A stretch of 64,000 nt of DNA from Riptortus pedestris (GCA_019009955.1 CM032232.1:142006501-142070500), one strand, 5' to 3'. Numbered from the stretch's first letter, positions 47,931-58,744 are shown. The notes: a model not told the origin generated them from the letters alone. Numbers and translations are program-made.

Positions 47931-48524
47931 TTAAAGAATATATAAAGTAAACAATTGTATTTAAATTTTTTTTTTCATTTATATTTGCCATTCTATTTCC
48001 ATACACTAGACAAAGTTTTCGAAAACTTTCTGCAAATATATATAATTTCAAATTTATATACATAATGTATGTACACACACCGAAATTCCTCTAAAATATT
48101 GTAAAGTGCAGATATGACCACAAGTCCGAGAACCCGAGAAGACGGAAGATGAATAAGAAAAACACTTTATTAAAGAATTAAGTGTGACCGCTCACCGATG
48201 CTCCCTGCACTGTAAATTATCAATCAAACGGTAATAAAAAAAATAAAAGTAAATGTTAACGAAATAAAAGTTGAGTTAAAATAAATGCAGTGAGTTTGCG
48301 ACAAAAATTAAATACAAAAAAATATAATGAGAAAATAAAATAAAAATATGATTTTTTATTTTTATGATTTTTAAAAATATGTATAAGTGAATATATTTAA
48401 TAATTGAATAATATATATTGTTTTCAGCCCATATATTATTTATATTTTGTGATCAACAAATGTTCACCTGATTATAAAAATATCTGGGGAGAGGAGATCA
48501 GTAGTATAGATCTTAGCAGTACGT
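47931..48524. other. AT-rich DNA, no recognised gene
   Basis: No repeats or domains recognised. Confidence 0.4.
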
Positions 48525-48568
48525 TCCGAAAACCTGCTTAGTTAACGCAGCCCCTGCGTGCCGGACTT
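48525..48568 (+). mobile_element. HINE 3'-end fragment
   Basis: GAAAACCTGCTTAGTTAACG, hairpin CGCAGCCCCTGCG and GCCGGACTT. The preceding 60 bp are AT-rich and only faintly HINE-like. Confidence 0.65.
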
Positions 48569-48957
48569 GACAATTGTTATTACGAGTTGAACCTCTCCCA
48601 CGGAATTAAGTTCCAGCTGTCCTATTCAGGAGCGACTCCTTGATTATCATACGTCAAGGCTGATCCTTGCAACCGCCGGCGACCCATAAAGGAACACCCT
48701 GCAATTTCATAATTGCTAGACAACATGATACTCCTAATACCCAGGTAGCAGCCTGCTCTTAAACAGCCATATTCAATTTCAACCCCCCTCCCCCACCTTC
48801 CCGTTCGCTCTTTTCAACCCCTGAATTTTTTTCAACAATACCAATTTCGTTTTTTTTTTTTGTCAGTCGCTGTTCAGGCGCACTCTTGTCTATAGTAACG
48901 AAAAATATCCGTTGGACCTCTGTCTGCTTTTTTTTTACCCTGTCTCTCTCTAAAAAA
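48569..48957. other. No recognised gene
   Basis: Mixed sequence. The minus-strand frame at 48759-49010 includes poly-pyrimidine translation and no domain. Confidence 0.35.
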
Positions 48958-49780
48958 AGGTCCGTCACGTAGGGGCTGCGTAAACTAAGCAGATTTCCCA
49001 CGTGTGTCACGTATTTGCATTTATCTCAAAAGGTCCGTCACACAGGGGCTGCGTAAACTAAGCAGATTTCCCACGTGAAGTTTAGAATAGAGAAATTTCG
49101 CAAGATCCGAACAGTGACGGAAACGGCCGAACTAGCTTTTGTCGGAAACTCACGACTACAACCGAAGTTGGCCGATCACATCTCGTCCGTTACGCTTAAT
49201 AAGAATGCAAATATCTCGGTTAATATTCAAGATAGAGAATAGATGTATAGAAGACTATTTATAGTAAATTTAATTTGCAATAAGACTGGTTCTATACAAC
49301 GTTTTGACCTGGCCTATAGTAACAGAGATATTTCTCGAAAATCCCCCCTTCCCACAGGTCCGATTTCAGCCGTTAACGAACTTGATCTGTCTTTTTATAT
49401 AAAACGTTTAAATATCGAGTTTGGTAACGATCAAACAAAAATTTCGGCCGCTAGGGCAACAGACAAATGCATATATATATATATAATTTTGAACGGACCT
49501 CATTTTCGTCATCTCCTGCGTCAATGGACATTTGAAAAAAAAAATCGAAAATCGCGTTTGGATGTACTGTTCTGTGGTATCAAAAATTGGATTCTTTACA
49601 AAAGATAAAATAATCGATTAGAAGCAATGAAAATTTGAATTTTGTTTTCTAATTTATTAAAACTAACTACCTCATTTTCGTCATCGCCTAGGTCGAATCG
49701 TTGGACATTTGAAGAAATTTTTCGAAAATTGCGTCGTGAGTATGACCTTAATAGCTGATTTCCCTTAAGGGAAATCTGCT
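48958..49780 (-). mobile_element. HINE-like element with nested 3' ends and an insertion
   Basis: A first 3' end (GGTCCGTCACGTAGGGGCTG, 48959-49030, B-type) is followed at once by a second (GGTCCGTCACACAGGGGCTG, A-type short module). Core, short (AT)n at 49471-49482 and the 5' block break at about 49557. A 110-bp segment (49558-49670) intervenes, then a second 5' block runs to TTTCCCTTAAGGGAAATC and TGCT at 49780. Confidence 0.75.
49558..49670 (-). repeat. Segment shared with 61367-61470
   Basis: TTGGATGTACTGTTCTGTGG and TTGGATTCTTTACAAAAGAT recur at 61367-61470. In both places a HINE 5' block on the minus strand follows. Confidence 0.75.
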
Positions 49781-50115
49781 AAAAGAAGAACTTCAATGAG
49801 AACAATATTTGGTATTTATCATAAGAAAAAAAAGGAGCGAAAAAAAATGAAATTTGTAAAAGACTGGAGGAAAGAGGAAATACGCTGTAAAAATTATTTT
49901 GACCAGCGAGTTTATTTTATGTATAATAAAGTGAAATGGATTCAGGAGTCGCTGCGAAGAATATAATAAAACAAAACAAAACTTCTGAATACTTTATTTA
50001 TCAAGTCAAGAAAATTTCATCATTTGATATCTGGCATTTCATTTCCTCATTCATTTTCATTATCATACTTTTCTTCTAAACTCATTAAATTATACGCAAT
50101 ATAACTTCCTATTCA
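49781..50115. other. No recognised gene
   Basis: A-rich sequence after the HINE 5' end. No coding signal. Confidence 0.4.
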
Positions 50116-50632
50116 TAACAAACATCATTAAAAAAGCTATGTATTAATATAAAACTTATATACTAATTAACTGCATACATTGAATATATATATATACATG
50201 TTGATTTACGGTATTTCCACTTTCAAGTAACCCTTCGAAGACGGAGTATATTTGCTACTTTCCTAGAATCGCGTCTCTAAATTGCGTGTATTTAATTTAG
50301 GTACAAAATACATATTATTAAAACAAATATACTTACATTATTCAATCATCATAACAAAAATCATTAAAAAAGCTATGTATTAGTATACAACTTATATATT
50401 AATTAACTGCATACATTGAATATATATATACATGTTGATTTACGGTATTTCCACTTTCAAGTAACCCTTCATAGACGGAGTATATTTGCTACTTTCCTAG
50501 AATCGCGTCTCTAAATCGCGTGTATTTAATTTAGGTACAAAATACATATTATTAAAACAAATATAATTACATTATTCAATCATCATAACAAACACCATTA
50601 AAAAAGCTATGTATTAGTATAAAACTTATTCA
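50116..50632 (+). repeat. 236-bp tandem repeat, about 2.2 copies
   Basis: TTAACTGCATACATTGAATA occurs at 50167 and 50403, and TTTAATTTAGGTACAAAATA follows in each unit. A partial third unit starts near 50582. A diverged single copy lies at 53108-53293. Confidence 0.85.
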
Positions 50633-50720
50633 ACAGAAGGTCATTATAATTCTATCAATCTCTAGCTATTGTGAATATGTTTATAATTAATCATACTTTT
50701 GAAAATGGCCAAAAGGTGAC

Positions 50721-50727
<7 letters not shown>

Positions 50728-50794
<67 letters not shown>
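50728..50794 (+). repeat. (CT)n-(AT)n compound microsatellite
   Basis: About 24 bp of CT followed by about 43 bp of AT. Frames over it are spurious. Confidence 0.95.
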
Positions 50795-50797
<3 letters not shown>

Positions 50798-50973
50798 TCA
50801 AACATATTATTATGAAAGACATGTCACTACTGATCTCATCTGGCGATATATTCTTTATATCAAAGTAAAAATTCCGATGAGTAGAAGTGGAACTCTCATA
50901 CAATAAAATCATATCATATATATACATACCAACGTATAGTATTTCACTTACTGGTCCCTTTATTTTATCAACA

Positions 50974-51836
50974 ACTAGCTACGTTACCCGGCTTTGCCCG
51001 GGAATTCAATTTACTAAATCTCAAATTAAACATCTTTTGTCACGTGCAGGTTGGCTAAACAACAATAGGAAACGAAATATGACGACTTTTCATTTCATGG
51101 CTCCCTAATAACCCCCACTCCTATTCGTTCCTAAAAATGTCAATATAGCATATATTCAAAAATACGGAGTTTCCTTGATTTCGATTTAGTCTTTCGTGAC
51201 CATTGTTGAACTTATCTATAGTTTTTCGTGTATAACTAATTTATACTTCGTCATACGGCAAAAGTGCATATAACAAAAGTAACTTTAAATAACAAAACAT
51301 GCATTTTTGTTATATACACGTTTGCCAAAAAATGAATAGATTACGAAATATCTCGATTTTATATTTCACACCACCCTAATAACCCCCACTCCTGTTCGTA
51401 CCTCGAAATTTTGATATAGCCTATAATCAGGGAGGTGTTAATACCAAATCACATACGGAGTTTCGTTTAGTTCGGTTGAGTCTTTTGTCCCTTATAAAAT
51501 TGTTGACTCCCTCTATAGTTCTAATGAAATTCTATAACTCATTTATACTTCGGTATACGACAAAAGTGAATATTACAAAAGTTACTCTAAATAACAAAAT
51601 AAACAACTTTTGTTATGTGGGTATTTGCCGAAAAACCAATAGGAAACGAAATATCGTTATTTTTAATTTCAGGCCTCCCTTATAACCCCCTCTCCTGTTC
51701 GTTTCAGAGAATATTAATATAGCCAAAAACCTAGACTGGGATAGTAGTAATATTCATACCAAGTTTCATAAAATTCGGTTCAGCCGTTTACGATTCTATA
51801 AAGGGCATTCAGACAAACATTGATATTTTTTTACGA
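50974..51836 (+). repeat. Dispersed arthropod-type repeat with GCCCGGG start
   Basis: Begins ACTAGCTACGTTACCCGGCT followed by TTGCCCGGGAATTC. It contains three diverged direct repeats (each with GAAACGAAATAT-like and AACCCCCACTCCTGTTCG-like blocks) at about 51068, 51339 and 51642. It ends after TTCGGTTCAGCCG and ATTCAGACAAACATTGATAT. The class is not known to me. An opposite-strand copy of its start lies at 52933-52973. Confidence 0.65.
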
Positions 51837-51867
51837 TAAAATAATTATATATATTCTTTGTTGACAG

Positions 51868-52023
51868 TTGGAGGAACGAGTATCTGCGGTGTTGACCACT
51901 GCTGTACCGAGAGTATGCAAGAGCAGATCAGCTATCACAGCAGGAAGCAGTTCTTAGCAGCACACAACAAAACTCTAGCAGATCTGAGCGCATTACTCAA
52001 GAGCAGGGCAGACAAGTTCGATG
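51868..52023 (+). CDS. Glypican internal exon (dally/dlp-like)
   Basis: The acceptor TTCTTTGTTGACAG ends at 51867 and the donor GATG/GTAAGC starts at 52024. The 156-bp exon has one open frame of 51 codons (phase 2 in, leaving one base out). It begins GGTSICGVDHCCTESM and continues with SRKQFLAAHNKTL and LKSRADKFD. Glypicans share exactly this segment near the N-terminus of the core protein: a C-G-x(3)-C-C pair, then E-M-(E/Q)-E, an S-R/A-R helix with F or L, and a helix ending F-D/F-Q. Glypicans are GPI-anchored heparan sulfate proteoglycans at the cell surface that modulate Wnt, Hedgehog and BMP signalling (family knowledge). No other exon was found in the window, so introns are long and repeat-filled. 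Dally and dlp types cannot be separated from one exon. Confidence 0.8.
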
Positions 52024-52800
52024 GTAAGCAATAACTGTCTTAATACTATATATACTGTAACTAATAAAGTAATAACTTGACAACAGGAATTTTATTATTA
52101 ATGGTATAAATGAAAAAACAACCACTTCAAAAAATTGCTGAGAACCATGTGAAACTGCACTGCTTACTAAATTATTTAAATTAGTTGAACAAACAGGTTT
52201 AGTATTGTGAAGATAATTAAATCAGATTTGTTAATATGATTTAATATATTACGGGATTGAGATCCTAAATGAGTGATAGGTTGGCACCACTGAGCCTACG
52301 GAGGTGTGGGGATACTTCCTTTGTCCTATCAGTTCTGCCGCTTCCCTGCCGACCTCATATTGGTCTATGTCTACATGTACCTTGAAGCTTATACTTTTAG
52401 CAATGCAGTGTTATTCTCCGGAATGTAAATTTGTTTAATTATCACAAATAAATTATTTATAAGGATGAACATTGGGAAGTGTATCCAGTTACTTATGGTA
52501 TTTATTAACTCTGCTACGTTAATATATCATACACTTTACTGAACACACAATGTACCAATGTGATTATACAGTTTACAATCGAGACATACAGAAGAGTATT
52601 TTTAATAGCTGTGTTATGACGTATCTAAAACAGCTGTCGCCGTAGGGATTTGTACCGCGTCAAGGGAAAGAAACTTCTATTCATCCATGGTTTAGGAGAC
52701 AGAATACTTTCTATGACTACGAATTATATGGTGCATTACGTTTCACAGGAAGACAAAAACTTCATGCACACGAGACAGTAAATATAAAAATACTGAGGTC
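52024..52800. other. Presumed intron after the glypican exon
   Basis: Starts with a consensus donor GTAAGC. AT-rich to mixed, no further exon or repeat family recognised. Confidence 0.5.
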
Positions 52801-52973
52801 TGTGAAGCGTTACACAACAAATAATTTTATTATTAACAAATCCACAGCACCGACGGGTATAAACCCTAAACACCGGGACGGTGAAATGTCACAATATTGT
52901 GCAAAGTATAGGCCTTGCCAAAAAAATACCAGCCTCAAAAGAATTCCGGGGCGAAGCCGGGTAGCTTAGCTAG
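52800..52973 (-). repeat. Inverted partner of the dispersed repeat at 50974
   Basis: GAATTCCGGGGCGAAGCCGGG and TAGCTTAGCTAGT (52940-52973) are the reverse complement of the start of the 50974 repeat. (AT)n (52976-53031) follows at once. The left boundary is uncertain. Confidence 0.6.

Positions 52974-52975
<2 letters not shown>

Positions 52976-53031
<56 letters not shown>
52976..53031 (+). repeat. (AT)n microsatellite
   Basis: About 56 bp of AT next to the end of a dispersed repeat, outside a recognisable HINE. Confidence 0.95.
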
Positions 53032-53036
<5 letters not shown>

Positions 53037-53107
53037 CTTCCTCACTGTAGTACTCGTAAGGAGAGAAATTTGCTTTATATTATTAGAAGCATTTTGCACC
53101 TCTTTGC

Positions 53108-53293
53108 GTTTGGTAACTAACTAATTACCTGTATACATTAAATATATATACATGTTGATTTATTTCCTCTTTGAAGTAACCCTTCAAAGACGGAGTATAT
53201 TTGCTTCTTTCCTAGAATCGCGTCTCTAAATCGCATGTATTTAATTTAGGTACAAAATATACATTATTAAAACGAATATAATTTAATCATTTT
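53108..53293 (+). repeat. Dispersed copy of the 236-bp tandem unit
   Basis: Contains GAAGTAACCCTTCAAAGACG, TTCCTAGAATCGCGTCTC and TTTAATTTAGGTACAAAATA as in 50167-50400. A more remote relative with GAAGTAACCCTTCCAAGATG is seen at about 18249. Confidence 0.75.
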
Positions 53294-53986
53294 TTTTTTA
53301 ATTTTAAAGGAATAAAAAAAAGTAATATAGATGGTATAATGGAATAAAATATTTTTGATGTGTACGATTTTCTGTTAATGCTCTAGCTTTTGCAAGTTTT
53401 GTTTGATCGTTACAAAACACAATATATAAGCGTTTTGTGTAAAAAAAAAAAAAAGTTCGAGTTCGTTATTGGGTGAAATCGGATCAGTGGCCTTATACTT
53501 CATATATCTTTGTTGTTATACGTCGGATCAAAACATTGGATTGGATTAATGTTATTGCAAATTTAGTGTCCTGTAAGTGTTATTATTTTTTTTTTTTAAT
53601 ATTTAGATTATTAACTGAGGTATTTGCATTTTTAGTTTTCAGCATTTAGTAAACCCCCACTCTTAACGCCATATTATTAATAAGCTCTTGTACAATGTAT
53701 CACTGTATTCGAAGCTCAAATACTAAATATAGTATTCATTGAACTTCTCCTATGCGAGATACATGCAAATAGGCAGTGCGAGGATGTCTTCAATTTTCCA
53801 CTAAAGATTTTCCACTCTTGGCCTGAACATTTTAATTTGATTTCTACCATATTCTAAATGTAATCGTTTTCTTCAAGCTTAATGTTCATATTCCTTGACT
53901 ACTGAAATTAAATATAGGAGGGTGGGGGGTTCAAAAAAAGTCTACGCTTTCTTTAGAAATAGAGCATATATGGTGAAATGAGATTA

Positions 53987-54866
53987 TTATTATTATTATT
54001 ATTTATTTGAGATGCCGCTACAATAGCGATTCATCTTTTGACATGTTTGAATATAATTTTACAAAATTAGATAAATATTAGCATCTTTACAAAACTAAAT
54101 GTTACAAAAGTACAAAATAAATAGGACGATGCCGCCCGCTACAATGGCGATTCTTAACATGCTAAAATATAATTTCACAAAATTAAATAAATATTAAAAT
54201 TTTTTCACAGCTTACATTTACAAATGTATAAAATAAATAAAATGGTCAAAACTAAATATAATTTGTTACTATATTTACAATATGAGGAAAAAAAACAAAA
54301 TAAAAATAAAACAAACAAAAAAAAAACTAAAAGAAAAACTATAAATAGTTACACTGGAAGAAGGCATTATTCCACAGTGCTTGCTATTTATAACTTTCAT
54401 AATTGTAGATAATAGCTTTTATATTTCATCAAATAATCCATTATTTCTTAAATACTTAAAAGCATCATCTATAAATTGGCTACTGTCGGCCAGTAGTTCG
54501 CATGCATTTGTGGGCCATGGCTACGTTTTCACTTGTGTGCAGTCAGTTAGTATGTGTTTTACAGTCAGCGTTCTGTTGCAGTAGCGACATATAGGTTCAT
54601 CTTCTCTGCTCATTAGATATGAATGTGTTAGTCTAGTGTGTCCTGTGCGTAGGCGTGTAAGTACAACTTCTTCTCTTCTAGAGTGTCTATTACTTGAAGT
54701 CCAGTTGAGCGTGTTTGATTGGTTTTCTCTAAGTTTACTGTCTGTGTTATACCATAAATTATTCCAGTCATTAATTACGAGTTTTCTTATTTGAGAGAAA
54801 GCGTCTTGGTGAGTTATGTCCAAAAAATCTATTTGTTCAAGTTGAGTTGATTGTTTCAAGTTGAGT
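53987..54866 (-). mobile_element. I-clade-like LINE insertion with 13-bp target duplication
   Basis: A perfect duplication TGAAATGAGATTA lies at 53974-53986 and 54867-54879. The minus-strand 3' tail is at the left (GCGGCATCTCAAATAAATAA followed by TAATAATAAT). Two copies of a roughly 120-bp 3'UTR unit and a poly-A-rich 3'UTR follow, then the ORF2 C-terminus. 5' truncated and inserted in a HINE. Confidence 0.9.
54521..54866 (-). pseudogene. LINE ORF2 C-terminal fragment
   Basis: Open frame on the minus strand: KQSTQLEQIDFLDITHQDAF, LVINDWNNLWYNTDSKLRE, RREEVVLTRLRTGHTRLTHS, then CRYCNRTLTVKHILTDC. It stops four residues later, earlier than the related copy at 40482-40727. The upstream residues of the longer frame (to 54982) are antisense HINE sequence. 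RNase H end plus cysteine-histidine motif supports the I superfamily. Confidence 0.8.
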
Positions 54867-54966
54867 TGAAATGAGATTAAGAATAGGTCATACCAGTACC
54901 AGGGAAATCTGGTTAGTTTACGCAGCTCTTGCTTGAGGGACTTTATACTTAACGAAAGTTTTTTTA

Positions 54967-55076
54967 AGCAAATTTTCCACAAGAGAAATCAGCTTTCGAG
55001 GTTGTACTCATGACGCGATTTTTCAAACATTTTCATAATTTCCATCGATCCTACCTAGATGAGGAAAATGAGGTCC

Positions 55077-55138
<62 letters not shown>

Positions 55139-55805
55139 CTGTTAACGCTCTCGCGGTCACAATTTTTGTTTGATCGTTACGAAACTCCGTTAACCGTTTT
55201 ATGTAAAAAGACAGATCAAGTTCGTTAATGGCTGAAATCGGACAAGAGGGAGGGGGGTTTAGAGGGGGGATTTTCGAAAATTCAAAATATCTCCGTTATT
55301 ATGCATCGGATCGAAATTTTGTGTGGACCAATCTTATTGAAAATTAAATTTACTATAAATATTGTTATATACATTTATTCTCTATCTTGAATAGTAACCG
55401 AGATATTTGCATTGTTATGAAGTCTGTGGTCGAATATAGTTCGGATTAGGTCGGCCATTTCCCTCATTTCTCGGCTCAGGTGGAAGCTTCTTCTAACCTG
55501 TCGTTTCTAACCTTACCTTACCTTCTTTACTTTGTGAGATTTATGCAAATACGTTCTGTTCATCCGCGCCCCCCCCCCTTCTTTAGTTCTTGGACTACTA
55601 TAATTTGAGTTATTAAAATATAAATTATTCTTACAATTCAGAAGCCGTTTCATTTGGGAATTTACTTTAATTAACTGAAAGTTTTCTCATTACCGTTTGT
55701 ATTTAATCATGGTGGTATTGTGTTACCAGTATGCAGATTTCTCTATTGTAAAACTTCACAAGGGAAATCTGCTTAGTTTACGCAGCCCCTGCGTGACGGA
55801 CTTTT
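54967..55805 (+). mobile_element. HINE-like element (subfamily A, near full length)
   Basis: Starts AGCAAATTTTCCACAAGAG about 20 bp after the previous 3' end. 5' block, (AT)n about 55081-55134, core, TTAGGTCGGCC, C-rich run at 55568-55578, subterminal hairpin GCAGATTTC...GGGAAATCTGC (55733-55772), terminal hairpin ACGCAGCCCCTGCGT and GACGGACTTTT. Confidence 0.85.
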
Positions 55806-56299
55806 TTTTTTACTTCTTAACGAATGTCCTAATTTACGCACCCCTTGCGTGCAGGCCTAGTATCCTTGCAAAAATTACTAATTCACCCCAAACTTAGATA
55901 TTGAGTAAGTTTTAATGGCGACCCGCCTGCAGCCATTGCTGTTGGGGCTTGTAAACACGTCGACTTGGCCACTTCTCCACGTCTGCAATAAATACTTTAA
56001 GCCGGTTTCGTGTTCAGCCCAGTCACGGGGGGCAACTTTGTACATTTCTCAGCAAGATAGCACCACATGTGCCTCGCGTGTTGCTATACTTCCGCTTCAT
56101 TCTCTAAAATATTATTAAGTCTCTTCGAATCTTGCCCGGCCGAATGCCGGAGCTCTCGTGGAATTACAAGCGGAGCAGTTATAAATTAGTGTCAAAAGCT
56201 TGCGTGAGGTCAAGTGGTGAAAATAAAGTAAACAGTTTGGAAGTTTACTTCCAACGAAACTCAGCTGAGAATTGGATTTAGTTGTTTCGCTCCGTTTTT
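55806..56299. other. No recognised gene
   Basis: Begins with a worn HINE-like hairpin (TTACGCACCCCTTGCGTG at about 55832). Then higher-GC sequence with a 67-codon frame (55915-56118) that has no domain I recognise. Confidence 0.4.
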
Positions 56300-56559
56300 A
56301 GCAAACTTTCCCTGAAAGAACCCAGTTATTGAGGTAGTACTCATGACGCGATTTTAGAAAATATTTCTTCAAATGCCCTTCGATCCCATCCAATAGATAA
56401 GGAACATATTAGTTCCGATCAAAACTGTAAATGTTCCTCCCCTGGACCGATTTCAGCCGTTAACGAACTAGATCTTTCTTTTTACATAAACCAACTAAAT
56501 ATGGAGTTGGTAGCGATTAAACAATAATTGCGACAGCTAGAGTGGTAAAAGACGAATAT

Positions 56560-56616
<57 letters not shown>

Positions 56617-56738
56617 TTTTAAACGGACCTCATTTTCGTCATCTGATGGGTAGGATCGAAGGGCATTTGAAGAAATCTTTCGAAATTCGCGTCATGAGTA
56701 CGACCTCAACAGCTGATTTTCCTTAATGGAAATCTGCT
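56300..56738. mobile_element. Inverted HINE composite with two 5' ends outward
   Basis: The left end is a plus-strand 5' block (AGCAAACTTTCCC, TACTCATGACGCGATTTTAG, GTTCCGATCAAAACTG). At about 56432 it switches to a minus-strand core (CTGGACCGATTTCAGCCG), (AT)n about 56564-56611 and a minus-strand 5' block ending TCTGCT. No 3' end is present. Confidence 0.7.
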
Positions 56739-56803
56739 AAAACAGCATAGTAGAGCATCAATAGTCTCTAATGATTGGTTCTATAACACGTTATATACAA
56801 ATA

Positions 56804-57290
56804 AAAATCCGTCACGCAGGTGCTGCGTAAACTAAGCAGATTTCCCTCGAGGTGTTTAACAATAGAGAAATCTGCCTAATAACAACAGAAGTAGTAAGAA
56901 ATCTCTAAACCTATTCACGAGGGACGAACAGTTAAGGAAACGGCCGCCCTAGCTCTCGGCGGAAAGTCCCGAACATAGACGACTACTGTCGACCACACAC
57001 ACAATACAAATGCAAATATATCGGTTAATATTCAAGATACAGAATAATTGTATAGAACTACATTTATAATAAATTTAAGTTGCAATAAGATTGGAACTAT
57101 ACAATGTTTTGATCCGACGTATGTTAACAGAGATATTTCGAATTTTTGAACATCCCCCCTCTAAACCTCCCCTCCCACTTGTCCGATTTAAGCCATTATC
57201 GTGCTTGATCTGCCTTTTTGCATAAAACGTTTGAATATCGAGTTTGGTGACGATCAAACAAAAATTGTGACCGCTAGAGCGTTAACAGAC

Positions 57291-57360
<70 letters not shown>

Positions 57361-57484
57361 TATAATTTTGAACGGACCTCATTTTCGTCATCTCCTGGGT
57401 AGGATCGATGGACATTTGAAGAAAACTTTCGAAAATCGCATCATGAGTACGACCTCAATAGCAATCCCTTAAGGGAAATCTGCT
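56804..57484 (-). mobile_element. HINE-like element copy 36 (near full length)
   Basis: 3' end AAAATCCGTCACGCAGGTGC, subterminal hairpin, GGAAACGGCCGCC module, core, (AT)n about 57293-57363, 5' block, and ATCCCTTAAGGGAAATC with TGCT at 57484. The 60-codon frame 57075-57257 is core translation. Confidence 0.85.
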
Positions 57485-58131
57485 AATAACGATGATATTT
57501 GGAATTCTTGACTCACCCCTCACGATACTCGCTATTACTCTTCCGATTTCTGTCATTGACTAATATAATCTTTAATGTTGAATGAAACAGATATATATAT
57601 ATATATATAGTGTTATTATATTAGAGTCAAGTATACAATTGTAAAATCTTAATTAATGACGATGCAGTTCACACAGTATCAGCTCAATGAAACTATGATT
57701 TTGCTTTTTAAGCTTCAAATAAATTGATTCACAATGTAACAGCCAATTGTTAATATGTCATAAGTTGGACTGGGGTTGAAATAGCTTTACGCAAGATTTA
57801 TAGCCAATTAAATATTCAATATGATTGGTTCTATGCAATTTCGCGATCTGACTCAAAATAACGGAGATATCGTGAATTTTAGAAATTTGATTGAATTTGA
57901 AATATGAACTTATCTCATTTTCATTTTCTACTAAAATCGGTTTATATTTGAAAGAAGAAGAGATGATGTTTGAGAAATAACGTCATATAGTGCTGCAATC
58001 TGGCTACGGCAATAGACAGTGGAAGCTGTGAAAGAAGATAGTTCCCTCAACCAAATCACCAACAACAAAGAATTTAGGAAGGTTCACCAACAATCGACTT
58101 TTGACTCAAAATTGAAATTTATATATGATTA
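57485..58131. other. Degraded HINE remnants and unassigned DNA
   Basis: A minus-strand B-like core is faintly visible (GATTTCTGTCATTGACTAAT, ATAACGGAGATATCGTG) with (AT)n at about 57592-57609. No gene. Confidence 0.45.
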
Positions 58132-58538
58132 AAAAGTCCGTCACGCAGGAGCTGCGTAAACTAAGCAGATTTCCCACGTAATATTATACAATAGAGAAAT
58201 CTGCATACGAGTGCAGAACAGTTACGGAAACGGCCGAACTAACTTTCGGCTGAATAGAAGCGACCATAGCTCGTCCGTTACACTTAATAAAAATGCACAT
58301 ATCTCGGTTAATATTCAAGATAAAGAATAAATGTATTTAACAATATTTATAGTAAATTTAATTTGCTATAAGATTGGTTCTATACTATTTTTCGATCCGT
58401 CGTATAGTAACAGAGATATTTCTCACTGGTCCGATTTCAGTCGTTAATGAACTTAATCTTTCTTTGTACATAAAACGATTAAATACCGAATTTGGTGACG
58501 ATTAAATAAAAATTGTGACTATTAGAGTGTTAACAGAC

Positions 58539-58627
<89 letters not shown>

Positions 58628-58744
58628 ATCGGACCTCATTTTCGTCATCCCCTGGGTAGTATCGATGGACATTTGAAGAAATTATTTGAAAATCACGTCA
58701 TGAGTACGAGCAAAATAGCTGATTATCTTTAAGGAAAATCTGCT
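58132..58744 (-). mobile_element. HINE-like element copy 37 with (AT)n-(GA)n
   Basis: 3' end AAAAGTCCGTCACGCAGGAGC, subterminal hairpin, GGAAACGGCCGAAC module, core, compound (AT)n-(GA)n at about 58541-58621, 5' block, and TCTGCT at 58744. Confidence 0.85.

Larger units (their letters stand above)
53360..54944 (+). mobile_element. HINE-like element (subfamily B), interrupted by a LINE
   Basis: Starts within the core (TCTGTTAATGCTCTAGC) with the B core to about 53800, a second B-like stretch to the LINE at 53987-54866, then AGAATAGGTCATACCAG and the 3' end GGGAAATCTGGTTAGTTTACG, hairpin remnant and GGGACTTTA. The 5' end is missing. Confidence 0.65.
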
